Below are positions 45,965-57,558 of a stretch of DNA of 64,000 nucleotides, in pieces (position 1 is the first letter of the stretch; each line of letters begins with the position of its first letter). The translations under genes and the position numbers were made by a program. The notes beneath the pieces are model-generated. The model made no database searches and had not been told where the DNA came from. It worked only from the letters and a program-made list of their open reading frames with translations. This DNA comes from Corydoras sp. C115 (lineage: Eukaryota; Chordata; Actinopteri; Siluriformes; Callichthyidae). Location: the NCBI GenBank assembly GCA_019802505.1, contig JAFMOC010000007.1, forward strand, positions 5,576,501 to 5,640,500. The letters are read 5' to 3'.

Positions 45965-46263
45965 GAAGCGATAGATTGGCGCCCTGTCCTGGGTGTATCT
46001 GCTCAGCGCCCGAGACTTTCTCCCCTGGATGGGCATGGGGAACCCCCCCGCGAACCTAATAGAGGATAAAGCGGAAGATAATGGATGGATGGAACACCCG
46101 ATGGATGAGGGGAGAACGTTTCGGGCGCTGGGCAGATACACCCAGGATAGGGCGCCAATCTATCGCTGGGCACACACTCACTCACGCAGACATGCACACA
46201 TACACAGTCTATATGGGGCAATTTTGGAGAACTCAATTTACTTGATCCATGTTTATGGACTGT
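45965..46263. mobile_element. Two 5'-truncated SINE copies (10 and 11) in inverted arrangement
   Basis: 45965-46093 is a plus 3' part with an ATGG tail. 46108-46263 is a minus copy (GGGGAGAACGTTTCGGGCGC...) that stops at GGACTGTGGGA. They face each other tail to tail with about 14 bp between. Confidence 0.85.
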
Positions 46264-46277
46264 GGGACTTTGGACTT

Positions 46278-46416
46278 TGTAAATAATGGGTGTATACTGC
46301 ACATTATTAGATCATGTGCAACACTTTGCTTAAAATCAGGTCTTGTAATCTACTTAGATTTTTTTTACCAAATCAATAAAATGATGATTTCTATTTTGAC
46401 AATATCTGATACATTT
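46278..46416. repeat. 139 bp direct duplicate, upstream copy
   Basis: Identical by eye to 47405-47543, which lies just before the sushi 4 exon. Starts TGTAAATAATGGGTGTATAC and ends TATCTGATACATTT. Confidence 0.93.
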
Positions 46417-46451
46417 ACATCTGATACATCTATTTCAACAATATTTGTTAG

Positions 46452-46650
46452 TTGTGGGAGGGGTAGCTAAGTGGTTGGGTTGTTGGGCTTTTGAGCTGAA
46501 ACTTTCAGGTTCAAATACCAAGTCCACTGAAGTTAAGGAACTTAACCCTTACCCATCATTGCTCTAGATGTGGGCATATCAGGGCTAAACCTATACTCTA
46601 TCCCTAACTTGTCCGTCGCTTTGGATTAAAGTGTCTGCTCAATAGCCAGT
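46452..46650 (+). mobile_element. Second tRNA-derived SINE family, better preserved copy
   Basis: A box A-like GGGTAGCTAAGTGGTTGGG and a box B-like AGGTTCAAATACC, a middle GGAACTTAACCCTTACC, and an end GCTTTGGATTAAAGTGTCTG. It shares its 3' end with 15930-15977. The head is a clear tRNA relative; no anticodon or cloverleaf is kept. Confidence 0.65.
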
Positions 46651-46689
46651 GTAATGTATTATTTTAAATACATTAAAATAATAATTTTA

Positions 46690-47014
46690 TGGGGGGGGGG
46701 GAGAATGTTTTGGGCACTGGGCAGATACACCCAGGACAGGGCGCCAATATATCGCTGGGCACACACGCACACACACAGACACGCACACAAACACACTCTA
46801 CATGGGGCAATTCAATTCAATTGAATCAAACTCAATCCATCAAACTCAATTGACTTGATCCATGTTTTTCGACTGTGGGAGGAAACTGGAGAACCCGGAG
46901 GAAACCCACGCGGACATGGGGAGAACATGGAAACTCCACCCAGATGGGGATTCGAACCGGGAATCCCTAGCGCTGAGAGGCGAACGTGCTAACAACTAAG
47001 CCACCGTGCCGCCC
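46690..47014 (-). mobile_element. SINE copy 12, minus, near full length
   Basis: From a G-run and GGGAGAATGTTTTGGGCACTG to CCACCGTGCCGCCC at 47014. The 3' tail is replaced by a poly(G) run. No target duplication found. Confidence 0.88.
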
Positions 47015-47404
47015 TTGTTTAAAATTTATTCGTGCATTTAAAAATGTCATTTGATTTTAAGTTGTCTGTACAAACACGCTCTCATATGTCAAGAAAGTAC
47101 CTTAATTTGTTATTTGTACTTAAATATAAAATATAGTCCCTAGATCTCATAGTGCAAACAAACCGACTTTTATTATATTTTTATTATTTCTTTATTTAAA
47201 ATGTTCTTACAGTGTAAAAGCACTACCTCGTTGCTAAAAGTATGTAATTATTCATCTCTAGGTTTTAGGCTAGGCTATTTAGCTAGGTTAAAAATATTTC
47301 AGAGTACATCATTAATTATATGCTATTTAGCTTTACATTGTCATTGTGTAGGAAGTCCAGTGGCCTGCAATTGTTTATTTAGACTAAAACAGGCTCAGTA
47401 ATGG

Positions 47405-47543
47405 TGTAAATAATGGGTGTATACTGCACATTATTAGATCATGTGCAACACTTTGCTTAAAATCAGGTCTTGTAATCTACTTAGATTTTTTTTACCAAAT
47501 CAATAAAATGATGATTTCTATTTTGACAATATCTGATACATTT
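47405..47543. repeat. csmd1: 139 bp direct duplicate, exon-proximal copy
   Basis: Ends 9 bp before the first base of the sushi 4 exon and includes a T8 pyrimidine run (at 47486-47493). See 46278-46416. Confidence 0.93.
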
Positions 47544-47552
47544 CTCCTCCAG

Positions 47553-47747
47553 CATTTGGACAAAATGAATGCCATGATCCTGGTGTTCCCATTAATGGGC
47601 AGCGTTTTGGAGGGCACTTCCTGCTGGGGAGTTCAGTGCTCTTTACCTGTGATGAGGGATTCATCAAAACACATGGCTCTGAATCCATCACCTGTATCAT
47701 CCAGGATGGCAACGTGGTGTGGAATGCAGCTGTGCCACGCTGTGAAG
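47553..47747 (+). CDS. csmd1: csmd1 exon: sushi domain 4
   Basis: Acceptor CCAG ends at 47552. The exon reads FGQNECHDPGVPINGQRFGG, then FTCDEGFIKTHGSESITC and NVVWNAAVPRCE, giving the four sushi cysteines and the tryptophan. The donor is GTAGAT at 47748. It is 195 nt, phase 1 to phase 1. The 139 bp directly upstream (47405-47543) are a copy of 46278-46416, so most of the pre-acceptor region of this exon exists twice. Confidence 0.94.
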
Positions 47748-47904
47748 GTAGATTTTATTTTTGCTGGATAAGTCAACACTTAAAAAAATTATAAAAGGAA
47801 AAATTATGAACATGAACTCCTTGGTTAGTTTAGTTAGTTTAGACAGAAAACTTTCTTGAAATGACAAGACAAATCAGTGTCTTTTCCCCTTTTTTACTTT
47901 AAAG

Positions 47905-48043
47905 CTCCCTGCGGTGGGCATTTAACAGCTCCAGTGGGAGTTATTCTTTCTCCTGGCTGGCCCGGTTACTACAAAGACTCCCTTAACTGTGAATGGGTGA
48001 TCGAGGCCAAAAAGGATCATGCAATCAAGATCTCTTTTGACAG
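47905..48043 (+). CDS. csmd1: csmd1 exon: first part of CUB domain 5
   Basis: Acceptor AAAG ends at 47904. Two bases complete Ala, then PCGGHLTAPVGVILSPGWPG, YYKDSLNCEWVIEAKKDHA and IKISFD. Two bases of an Arg codon remain at the GTATCA donor (48044), giving phase 2. It is joined to 49684 to complete R-F-Q-T-E-V. SPGWPGYYKDSL is typical of this CUB in the CSMD family. Confidence 0.93.
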
Positions 48044-48224
48044 GTATCATATGCTTTGCATTAACAAAGTTTTTTTTATTTTTGTCCCATTTTCTTCTTT
48101 TAGAAATTCAACTGTATTTATTTACATAATATGTAAGCTAAATGTTTATTGCAATCAACATTTTTTATATACAGCATTCTAGTTACTGCCTTTTTATCCT
48201 ACAAAGGGTGATGGGTGAACTCAT

Positions 48225-48390
48225 GTCACACCATTACTCATCTCCATTGGCTCCATGTAGGTGCCCACATTCAGTACAAGGCACTGACTCTGGACTTCAG
48301 GACAATCTCTGGATCTGCCCCTCTTACCTTCATAGGTTTCCAACATACACTTGTACTCATTCACTGCACTGGTGAATGTCGCCTGGTGTT
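48225..48390 (+). pseudogene. LINE reverse-transcriptase fragment (post-palm region)
   Basis: One frame reads HLHWLHVGAHIQYKALTLDF, then RTISGSAPLTFIGFQ. This matches the conserved LINE block LHWLPVxxRIxYKxLxLxFKxxxGxAPxYL. Short and broken. Confidence 0.65.
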
Positions 48391-49683
48391 TTAACCTCAA
48401 GACTGCGGTTAATTACATTTGTAATAATCTTAAAAACTAGTGCATTTGATTAGGATTGCCCTTACAGTTCTTTATAATGTGGCCAATTAATCTGAGTTCA
48501 ATTCCTCCAGCTCAGAGAGCAGAATTGTCATTCTGATCTTAGAGTCCTTTAGCATAGAGCAGGTCATTTGTCCTACCGACTCTTAAAGTTAATCAGAATC
48601 ATTTGGCTAAGAAAAAAATTCATCCCGATGACTCTGTGAATCATTTGTCTGTCTCATCATCACTTTTTTTCTTTTTTAACATAAAAAGAACTGCCTGCCA
48701 AAGCCCACCAATTTCCCAAACGTTCTGCCTCTTTGACCATGTTCGCCTCCTCAAGATATTTTTTCTTACCTTCTATTTGCTGTGTTAAGTTTTCATTTTC
48801 TGCTCATCACTGTTTATTACATGTCTGCCTTTCTATGTTTTATATGGTTGCATGTTTGATTTATAGTTAGTTTTTTCTTTTCTCATCAATAATCATTTCT
48901 ATTTACTCGTTCTAAGTATAAAAGACACAATAATTAATATGTATAATCAGGACATACTGGGAATGTGTAGTTCTACAACAAATTATGTTCAGTTTACAGC
49001 AATTCCTGTTTCTCTGGTTTAAAGGCATAATGCTGTGTGTAACAGTCATTTACAGCTCTGTACACAAGTTACAGCACATAAGCAAAGCAGTTATACAGTA
49101 TTACTATTATATAACTATTATTATTAAGACTAGATAAAACTAATAGATGAGCAATATTTACACATATCAAAAGTAAATTAACTATTGCTGTTTTTTTGTT
49201 TTCCATTATTAGTTTTTAGATTAACCTTAGTACTTACGATTGCTTTCATGCTGAGGAATTGCTGATGACTTACTTTTTAACTGAGTCATCCACATACACT
49301 GTAGTAGGTGATTAGAAAACAGCATATAAAGACAAATGTGCATACTTTACCAGCTAATGGTGGTTAATTAAATGATACATATGCTTCTGAAGTAAAGGGG
49401 CTTTTATTTACGCAGAACAAGATAACTGCACACAATGCTTTAATTTTCAATACATTCTCCTTAGTGAAATGTAAGGAAACGCAAAGTGTCCAAATCTTAA
49501 GCTGATTTAGCAGGAAGTATGTTGTTATGGCTGTACGTATGTATGCGTTTTGTATGAAACATTTTTTTTCTCTCGGTTAGATCTAATTAATTTTTAACGC
49601 AATTATATGAAACGAAAATATTATTTCTAAGAATCTTGGTGTTCTTAACTGCAGAACTGTAAATGGACATTTACAATTTGCAG
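48391..49683 (+). other. csmd1: csmd1 intron inside CUB 5, no recognised element
   Basis: 1.3 kb of AT-rich sequence. No feature named. Confidence 0.6.
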
Positions 49684-49871
49684 GTTTCAGACAGAGGTGA
49701 ATTACGATACACTTGAGGTGCGAGATGGCTCATCTAATTCATCTCCACTAATTGGCGAGTACCATGGCACCCAGGCGCCCCATTTCCTTATCAGCACTGG
49801 AAACTCCCTGTACCTCCTATTCACCACAGACAACAGCCGTTCCAGTGAAGGCTTTCAGATCCGTTATGAGA
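49684..49871 (+). CDS. csmd1: csmd1 exon: second part of CUB domain 5
   Basis: Acceptor TTGCAG ends at 49683. One base finishes Arg, then FQTEVNYDTLEVRDGSSNSS, PLIGEYHGTQAPHFLIST and GFQIRYE. NYDTLEVRDG carries the calcium-site aspartates. The donor is GTGAGT at 49872 with one base left. With the previous exon the domain totals 327 nt, the same as single-exon CUB 4, so one domain has gained or the other lost an intron. Confidence 0.94.
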
Positions 49872-51788
49872 GTGAGTCAACTTCTAATTTATTTAGATAA
49901 GTCTAACACCTTCATTGAAATAATGTTCCACGGATATTGTAAAAGCTGTTGACTCATATCATTGTAAGTGCACATTGTAAGTGAATTATTGTGTTTTCAA
50001 TATAAACTAAAATAAAGCACGACTTCTATAAATAATCTTAGGTACGTCTATATGTCTACATTTAGGAGTAAAAACACAGTTTGCAGTAAAATTAATTTGA
50101 GGACTATGTTTGAATGTCTGTAGATATCTGTTTCATTTTATTTGTAGTCACTGAAAGTATGTTCAATTTCAATGTCTGTTATTGCATCGCATTAGGCTGA
50201 ATTTCAGGGAATTTACAATTGAATTCAGTTTTTACCTAGCTTTTCAACTGTGAGGCAGAGGGGGTGGGTCGGCTGTAGGTCGTTATGCATATGAATAGCT
50301 GCCCAATGACCCCTTAATGGTTAGAAATTCTGAGGGGCTGTATCCTCAGAATTTCAAGGGTCCAGGAAGACCAGTGTTAAAGCAAATATGAAGCTGTTTA
50401 CATTTCAGGCATAATCCAACAGCTGTTCCTTTTTTATAGCCTCTTTTTCAACAGGAGATAAGTATTTTAATTTATAGCCTCTTTTTCAACAGGAGATAAG
50501 TATTTTAATGTAAGATTAGAACATGTATAATCTACTTATTACTTTGCATTTTTGTTGAAAAAATCAAACAAAGAATAATTTTACTATTGAACTTTATCTA
50601 TTGCTATTACAAAATATTAAGTAGTACTTAAACATTTTTTAGACCCTTTAGAACTTTATGCATTTCTGCATATTTTTTTTATTATAAGAAAGTTTTTTAC
50701 TCTTATAAGAGAACTAAATCAAGCAAATATTACAAAAATTTGTAACAAATGTTTGTATAAAATTATTTTTTTTTTTAGAAAAAGTATTTGTTCGTACATA
50801 AGTGTAAATGGTAAAAGTTTATAAACCATTGAAAGTAACAGGTAATTTGAAAACATTGGAGTCAGATGTCTTTACTCAAAGAAATGACAATCAGATGTGA
50901 ATAAGTGATCTGTTTAATTTAAAAACAAGAATCTCTTTAAGTCAAATGTTCAAAACACATGCTTGTTGAAGTGTGTCAAGGAGTGGACAAATGTGTGCCA
51001 AATAGTGACTATTTGGGCTGAGAAACATTACATAACATCCATTAGTTTTGACTTTACCAATGCCCAGTTATTCATGATGTGTGTAAACAGAGGAAATATT
51101 CAAGAACATCATTATGCGGTCAATACCCCAGATGTGCTCGACTAACAAAGATCATGCCAAGATCAAGGCAGTTAATAGTCCATACAAAGGGACCCCTGGT
51201 TCTTTTATGCAACTACAGGCCCTACTCACATTAGGTAATTGTTTAAGTCCACCATCAGAAGAACATTAAACAACAATGGTATGGTATGCATGGCAGGATT
51301 TCAAAAGGTCATTAATATATAACTATAACATATAAAACAAAGTCACAGGATAGTATGCAAGAGTGTGGAGGGTAACATGGCTATATTCACTTACCTGATA
51401 TTCATGACTCATATTGAAGTATTTCTGACAGCATGTCTTATGAAAATGCACAATCTGCTCTGAAATTTATGGATTATTATTTAAGTATTTTAAACTACTC
51501 TCAGGATCTAGTTAAAAATATCAATAAACTATCTCAAGCTTTATATATCCCATAATGCATGACTTTCGAATTTAGAAGATAATAATATGAATGGAAGATT
51601 ACTGAATAGTATTTTACCTGTAGTGTACTCTGGATTCAGTTGTTAGAGAATTAAGTGAATAAATTGTAGAAAGAGAGTAAGAGACAGCAGGAAACTAAAC
51701 TCAAATGATTTATACAGTGTAAAGTACTTCTGACACCTCCTTCTGTTCAATTGTGAATTTAGTGAAATATTCATTTGTGTTCCTGCAG
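49872..51788 (+). other. csmd1: csmd1 intron between CUB 5 and sushi 5
   Basis: Contains a perfect 38 bp tandem duplication (50433-50470, 50471-50508; unit begins TTTATAGCCTC). Around 51240-51310 short text (CCACCATCAGAAGAACATTAAA, ACAACAATGGTATG) resembles a Tc1 transposon middle, at low confidence. Otherwise unremarkable. Confidence 0.5.
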
Positions 51789-51977
51789 GCATCATGATGG
51801 AGAGCGATTCATGCTTGGATCCAGGGATCCCTGTGAATGGCAACAGGCATGGCGACAACTTTGCAATTGGTTCACGGGTGACATTTAGCTGTGATAAGGG
51901 TTACACTCTGAGTGATGATGAGCCCATCGTGTGTGAAAGGAACCATCAGTGGAACCATGCTCTACCTAGCTGTGATG
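51789..51977 (+). CDS. csmd1: csmd1 exon: sushi domain 5
   Basis: Acceptor CTGCAG ends at 51788. Two bases complete Ser, then IMMESDSCLDPGIPVNGNRH, VTFSCDKGYTLSDDEPIVC and NHQWNHALPSCD. All four sushi cysteines and the tryptophan are present. The donor is GTAATT at 51978. It is 189 nt, phase 1 to phase 1. The intron that follows is 7.1 kb and contains an antisense tandem-array LTR element. Confidence 0.94.
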
Positions 51978-54337
51978 GTAATTATGTCTATATTCTCCAC
52001 CTTTATCACAGTAATATTCTCTTTTCTATCTTATTTAATGTTCCTTTGGAACATTGTGTTGTTGGTCTAATGTATATGTATCATGTCTGGACACAATAAC
52101 AATTGGCCAGACACAAATAGTATATTCATTATAAAAGTTCGACATTTTCAGGCATGTGGAATGGCAGCTGACTTTTTCAGCCTACACTCAACTGTTATTA
52201 CTGGAAACAACACTCTGTCCTCTTTCATTCTTTGAGAGCCTCTCCTTTTTTAAAATACATGCAAAGTCACACAGACAACTAATAGAGACAAGCCACAGGT
52301 GAAACTCATCATGTCATCTGCTTCCATGACTGTCAATATTTACAAATCCAAATATGATTCCAGCTCTGCTATCAAATTACAAAAGTAGTCATTTATTAAT
52401 TTTATGAAAACATTTAATGATTATTGTTATTATAAAATGGACGGACCTATTTTGATCTCATCCACCCACAAAACCACCTAAAGACATGTTCATGTGAAGT
52501 TTTAAAAAAAGTAATTTCAGTAAAGACTGAAATCTGTTATTGTTAAACAAATGGACAGTGAAATAATTTTAATAGTTAAGTTAAATGTTTTCCATGATGT
52601 ATAAAATTAATGCCTGCAACATTTTTTATATTTGTCCAAATTGTTGAAGTTGGGCTTTTCCAGAAGGTAGGAGTCATTTAAGATCTTTAGTCAGTGTTTA
52701 GCTTGGCAGGGTGGCAGCAGAGTCACCCGGTCCTTGCTCCATATTTACTGGTGATTCAGATCAGGTGTTAGAGTGTCTATTTATTTAAAGTGATGTTCTA
52801 CTCTTATCTATGTGGCACTCTACTTCTTTATATTCTGCTGTCTGTCATCTTTAAGAGGGCTAATGGTAACATGGGCCTTTAGTAGAGGGATTGTGGTATG
52901 CAACACAGAGGTAATAATTATCTTTTTAGGGACATTTCTTCCCTAGTGTGAGACTTTGTTCTCTTTGAGAACTGTTGCTTTCTCTCCTTTGAGCAGATGA
53001 GGTTGTGCCCCTCCTTCTCTCTTTCTCTTGTCTGTTAACTAAAAATTCAACTGAATTAGAAAATTACAGTTTTAGTTTATTTTCTTTTTGCACATATTTT
53101 GAAAATAACAAAGAGGTAAATAAAAAGTAGTAAAGCCATTTTGCTTCTCTATCTTTCTCTTAGTCTCCTTTTTTGTTATTTTTCCAGAGGTGAGACAAGT
53201 TATGCTATTATTCATGTTAACATGAAAAAGTCATACATTTTTGTCCAGTATAAAAAGTTGCTTTCATTTACAGATAGTGATATGTCTGCTGAAAAAAAAA
53301 CTAAATTATTAATACAAATTTAAATCCAGTTAGTCTTTGGTGTACTGAACAAAACAGAAACAAATTAGATGTTAAATAGGCTATTACATAGTTTTTATAA
53401 ATAAGTCTTACTGCCACATTTCTTATTTCTTTACAATGTTTAACTAAACTAAAAAAATTAACAAAATAATGTAAAAGTCTGGTGCTCATTTAAGTTTAAG
53501 CACTTTTGATAAATGAACTATTTTAAAAATAATATGGGGTTGATAGGTGATGAAGAGATGATAGATGAGTCCTGGGCTAGATAGTAAAAAAAATTAGCTA
53601 CAGGAATTCTCACTTAAGCTATTTATCTTATTTGGATTCAGAGAGAGAGATAGCTCACATGGAATGTGTGTGTGTGTATGTATGTATGTGTGTGTGTGTG
53701 TGTGTGGAGGGGGGTCTATGTGTGTGTGAGGGATTGAAATAAGCACATCAAGTATTTTTCAGTATGCACAATCAAGCTGCTGCACAAACTGCCTGCTTTT
53801 TATCAGCCTTGTGCCTTTCCCCTCTAATAGACTCTGATTTGGCCCAAAATTTACTCAGTAGAGCCTCACATTCATTAGAGGTGGCAAAGACCACAACTGT
53901 CTTATTGTTCTTGTAGTTTGAAATGTGTTTACATGCACTGTGTTTTTTATTGCTTAAGCCAAAGGTTTATCTTTTTAAGCCTTCCCCACCATGTCAAATA
54001 TAGATATGCCTCAGTGAAAAAATCGATAGGATTTTTTTTTGTTATTTGAGAAAATGCATCTTACCTATATCATCACATATTGTCCTGTATTTTCTGATCT
54101 TTTTTTTACATCTCCATGGATTGGCATTTATTGTGTCTGTGTGTGTGTACATCTAAAAACCTCATTGTGCATTAAAAGACTTATGGAGAGTGAAGGACAT
54201 ACTGCTCACAGACCTCATTAATATGAATGTGAAAATAATAGTTCTAGGATTGGATAAAGTCTGGGTCCATAATAAAAGCAAATCTCTGGACTTCTTTTTA
54301 ATGCACTAGTATTCTTTTGTCCATGCTTAAATAAAAC
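51978..54337 (+). other. csmd1: csmd1 intron, left part, no gene
   Basis: Long AT-rich stretch with a short TG-rich tract at about 53667-53706. I recognise no repeat family or RNA. Confidence 0.6.
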
Positions 54338-54805
54338 TGTCACGATCGGGCGCGCTGTCCGTCCGATGGCGGCGCGGCGCGGTGCGGTGTGGTTTAAAGA
54401 GCGAGCCAGGCGACCAGGTAAGCAAACAAATAGCACTTTTATTTGCTTCACACAGTGGCAAGGCGAGACGTGCCGAGAGCAAAACACATATAAACAAATG
54501 ATACAGTGGTAACGCTGCTGAAGGCACGACGAGACGTGCCGGGAGCAAAACACATAAATAAAACAATAAACCAAACCAACCAAACACCCGACGTGGCAAC
54601 TAAGCGTACATACACATAGACCCGCAAAATGCTGGCCTGCTGACACACCGCGCATGCGTGCTTTAAGTGCAGTCAGCAGACCACATGTGATCAGGTAGGA
54701 GCCAATCCCCGCTCAAGGGGATGGGTCCTACCTACGGGAGCCCTGAACAACCAACCCCGAAACACGGGAGACAGGGGGGAGTGGCCTAGCCCTCCCAACC
54801 TGACA
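54338..54805 (-). repeat. 3' LTR of the antisense family B element
   Basis: 468 bp, with TGTCA at both outer edges (in opposite sense) and the shared block GGTAGGACCCA... as in 27454-27497. An internal direct repeat, GACGAGACGTGCCGGGAGC against GGCGAGACGTGCCGAGAGC, lies at 54457-54545. Confidence 0.85.
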
Positions 54806-54889
54806 TATCGCCCCCCCAAAACAACCGGGGGGCAAAGGCACCCGGGGAAGCGAGAGGAAAACAAAAAAACAAAAGGGGGCTCGAGGAAA

Positions 54890-55760
54890 GCAATGAGGAC
54901 CCTAGAGGGTGCGGGGGCGACGTTACTGCGAGCGCGGAGGCACCGTGCCCCCGTGTGAGGGTGTTGGCGACGTGACCCCTTGTGCACGCGAGGGGCACTT
55001 GACCCCTTGAGGATGCGGGGGAGTCGTGACCTTTGAAGGCTACATGACCCCTTGTGGCAGCGGAGACGACGTGACCTCCTGTGAGCGCGAGGATGATGTG
55101 ACCCCTTGAGGATGCGGGGGCGACGCGAACGCTTGTGAGCACGAGGGGGACGTGACTCCTGGTGCATGCGGTGGCGCCGTGCCTTCTTGTGGGCACGAGG
55201 GTGATGGGACCCCTTGAGGATGCGGGGACGCCGTGACCTCTTGTGAGTGTGAGGTGGGCATAACCTCAGGTGAGCGCGAGAGGGACGTAAACCTCTGAGG
55301 GTACAGGAATGCCATAACCCAGTGAGTGCGCGTGGACGCCGAGATCCCTTGAGTGCGTGTGGGGGGCGAGAACTTTTGAGTGCGCATGAGTGGCGTGACC
55401 CCTTGAGGACGTGTGGGGGCGAGACCCTTTGAGTGCACGTGGGTGGCGTGACTCCTTGAGGGCGTGGGGGCAACGTGACCTCCTGAGGATACGGGCACCC
55501 CGTGACCCCTTGAGAGTGCGAGGAGAGCCTGACCCATTGAGAGTCCGAGGGGGACCTGACCCTTGGTGAGCGCAGCGGCGCCGTGGCCCTTTCTGAGCGC
55601 GAGAGGGGAGTGGCCCTATGAGGGTATGGGAACGCCGTAACCCCTTATGAGCATGAGGGGGACGCAACCCTATATGAGCGCGAGAACGACGAGACCCCTT
55701 GAGTGTGTGAGGGGGACAAGACCCTATGAGGTTAAGGAAGTGCTTTAACCCCTTGAGGGA
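54890..55760. repeat. 27 bp tandem array, antisense family B copy
   Basis: About 30 imperfect units such as CCCCTTGAGGATGCGGGGGC plus GACGTGA. It is the same kind of array as 29795-30560 in reverse, and is open in two or more frames. Confidence 0.85.
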
Positions 55761-56639
55761 CTGAGGGCGACGTGACCCCATGTGTGCGCAGCGGCGCTGT
55801 GGCCCCTTGTGACCGCGAGGGCGACCGAACTCCCACGCGGACTCCGATGCGGGAGAGCCAAACGTGGACTCAGGGACCCGAGAAACAAAAGCGGGATTGG
55901 AGACCGGAGAGAAAAACCCGGGTTTAGGGACCGGAGAGACAAACACGGCCGCAGGGGAGACCGGGGTACACGCGACCGCAGAAGTGAACCGAGTGAACGC
56001 CGAAATGACCCGAGTGGACGCAAAGGTGACCTGAGTGGACACCGAAATGACCCGAGTGAGCCGCTCACGGGCAGAGCGGCTCGCAGACCGCGTTCAGTGG
56101 CTTGCTGACTGCCCGCAGAAGCACGCGACCGGGGCACAGCGGGACGGAAAACAATGCGCAATGCGCAAACTGCGGCGCGGCTCATGCAGAGGCTCGCTGC
56201 CAGCACAGGGCAACTCGCAGGGAGGAATTGCGAGGAGAAGCGCGCGGAGAATCCCTGGTGGCCAGAAAAAACTCGCAGAGCGGAGCGCACGGAGGATCGC
56301 GTGCAGAGGCAAACGCGCAGGATCGCGCGGCGGATTATTGGCGGCGAGAAAGACCTCGTGGAGCGGGTGATCCGTGGGACCAGGTGCTCGCCGACGGAAC
56401 GAGCATCTGAGCCCGGGGCAAAGAGGGGGAGCACAATCTCCCCATAATCCGGGACCCGGTCGATTCCCCTCGTCGCTCCAACCTCCGGGGAGCGAGCACT
56501 GCAGCAAAAATAAGATGGCGGGGCTAGCGCCAGGCTACAGTAGCCAATTGCTGCAGTAGGGGAAATGGCTATTGGCGGGGCTAGCGGCGGATTAAAGTAC
56601 ATACGAAGTAAAAACATACGATCTACAAAAAAAGTAAAG

Positions 56640-57168
56640 GATGCAAAACGGTGATTTATAATTGAAGTTTATTCTACTACTTGACAAAACACACATTATT
56701 TTTAACCACGTCTACCATGTCTGAGTCAGTCTCGACGCCAGGCGTATGTTCATGCCGGCTTTCGCGAAAGCTCGGACAACGGTTACAACAGAAACCTTAG
56801 CCCAGGCATCCACAATCCATTCACAGACGTAATTCGCCCGCCGCTGCCTCTGTGTTTTAGTAAACGTGTGTTCGCCGTCTATCATCCATCGCTCCCACAC
56901 CGCCCGCAACTTTACTTTAAACGACCTGTTTACGGCAATGTCCAGCGGTTGGAGTTCTTTATTTAATCCTCCCGGAATGACGGCAAACTCCGAATTAATT
57001 TTCTTCACTCTGCTTTTCACGAAACTACTCGGTCGCACAACAATACTTTTATAGATTTTGGAACTCGGTACACGTATAAGGCGCACCGGATGATAAGGCG
57101 CACGTCCGATTTCTGGGAAAAGTTTTAGGCTTTTAGATGCGCCTTATAGTCCGGAAAATACGGTATTA
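56640..57168 (-). mobile_element. pogo/Tigger-type DNA transposon, internally deleted
   Basis: The right end (57100-57166) carries TATAAGGCGCACC-like motifs and the terminus CCGGAAAATACGGTA (sense TACCGTATTTTCCGG), ending in TA. Just inside, the minus frame 57086-56712 encodes the last part of a transposase. The TIR joins the C-terminal coding with no room for the DNA-binding and most of the catalytic part, so this is a deletion derivative. The left terminal repeat is not found. Confidence 0.75.
56712..57086 (-). pseudogene. pogo-type transposase C-terminal end
   Basis: Reads VIPGGLNKELQPLDIAVNRS, FKVKLRAVWERWMIDGEH and CEWIVDAWAKVS. The G-G-L-x-x-x-x-Q-P-L-D block is the end of the DDE domain of pogo/CENP-B-like transposases. 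The catalytic aspartates lie upstream and are missing. Confidence 0.8.
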
Positions 57169-57235
57169 CTTTTGTAGCTAGTAATAATCTTCTTTGACAG
57201 GAATTACAGGTTGCAGGTCCCCCCCCCCCCCGATC

Positions 57236-57558
57236 CCCTCTCAGCGCTAGGGATTCCCGGTTCGAATCTGGGTTTCCATGTTCTCCCCGTGTCCGTGTGG
57301 GTTTCCTCCGGGTTCTCCGGTTTCCTCCCACTGTCCAAAAACATGGATCAAGTCAATTGAGTTCTCTAAATTGCCCAATATAGAGTGTGCATGTGTCCGT
57401 GTCTGTGTGAGTGAGTGTGTGCCCAGCGATAGATTGCCGCCCTGTTCTGGGTGTATCTGCCCAGCGCCCGAGATGTTCTCCCCTGGATGGGCATGTGGAA
57501 CCCCCCCATGACCCTAATAGAGGATAAAGCGGAAGATAATGGATGGATGGATGGATGG
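57236..57558 (+). mobile_element. SINE copy 13, head replaced by a C-run
   Basis: Starts at CCTCTCAGCGCTAGGG after a C-run (57219-57231). It lacks box A and has a small deletion after box B. Ends with an (ATGG)n tail, followed by another C-run. Confidence 0.88.

Larger units (their letters stand above)
54338..56617 (-). mobile_element. Family B tandem-array LTR element, 5'-truncated
   Basis: Reads on the minus strand. The 3' LTR is 54338-54805 (TGTCAGGTTGGGAGG... in sense), preceded by a C/T-run whose complement is a polypurine tract. The interior 54806-56617 has a 27 bp array (54890-55760), a GC-rich middle, and a Gag-like start with RGIDRVPDYGEIVLPLF. It ends in text of the 57 bp unit type (GCTAGCCCCGCC) near 56580 with no 5' LTR. 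Organisation and motifs match 27380-33984, but the copies are well diverged. Confidence 0.82.

Noticed and set aside
47561..47712. Shadow frames over the sushi 4 exon (both strands)
   Set aside because: The frame set by splice phase gives the four sushi cysteines; the others give no domain.
54691..56617. Long antisense frames (258-290 codons)
   Set aside because: They are the 27 bp array and GC-rich interior of the family B element; only the Gag-like start has a parallel elsewhere.
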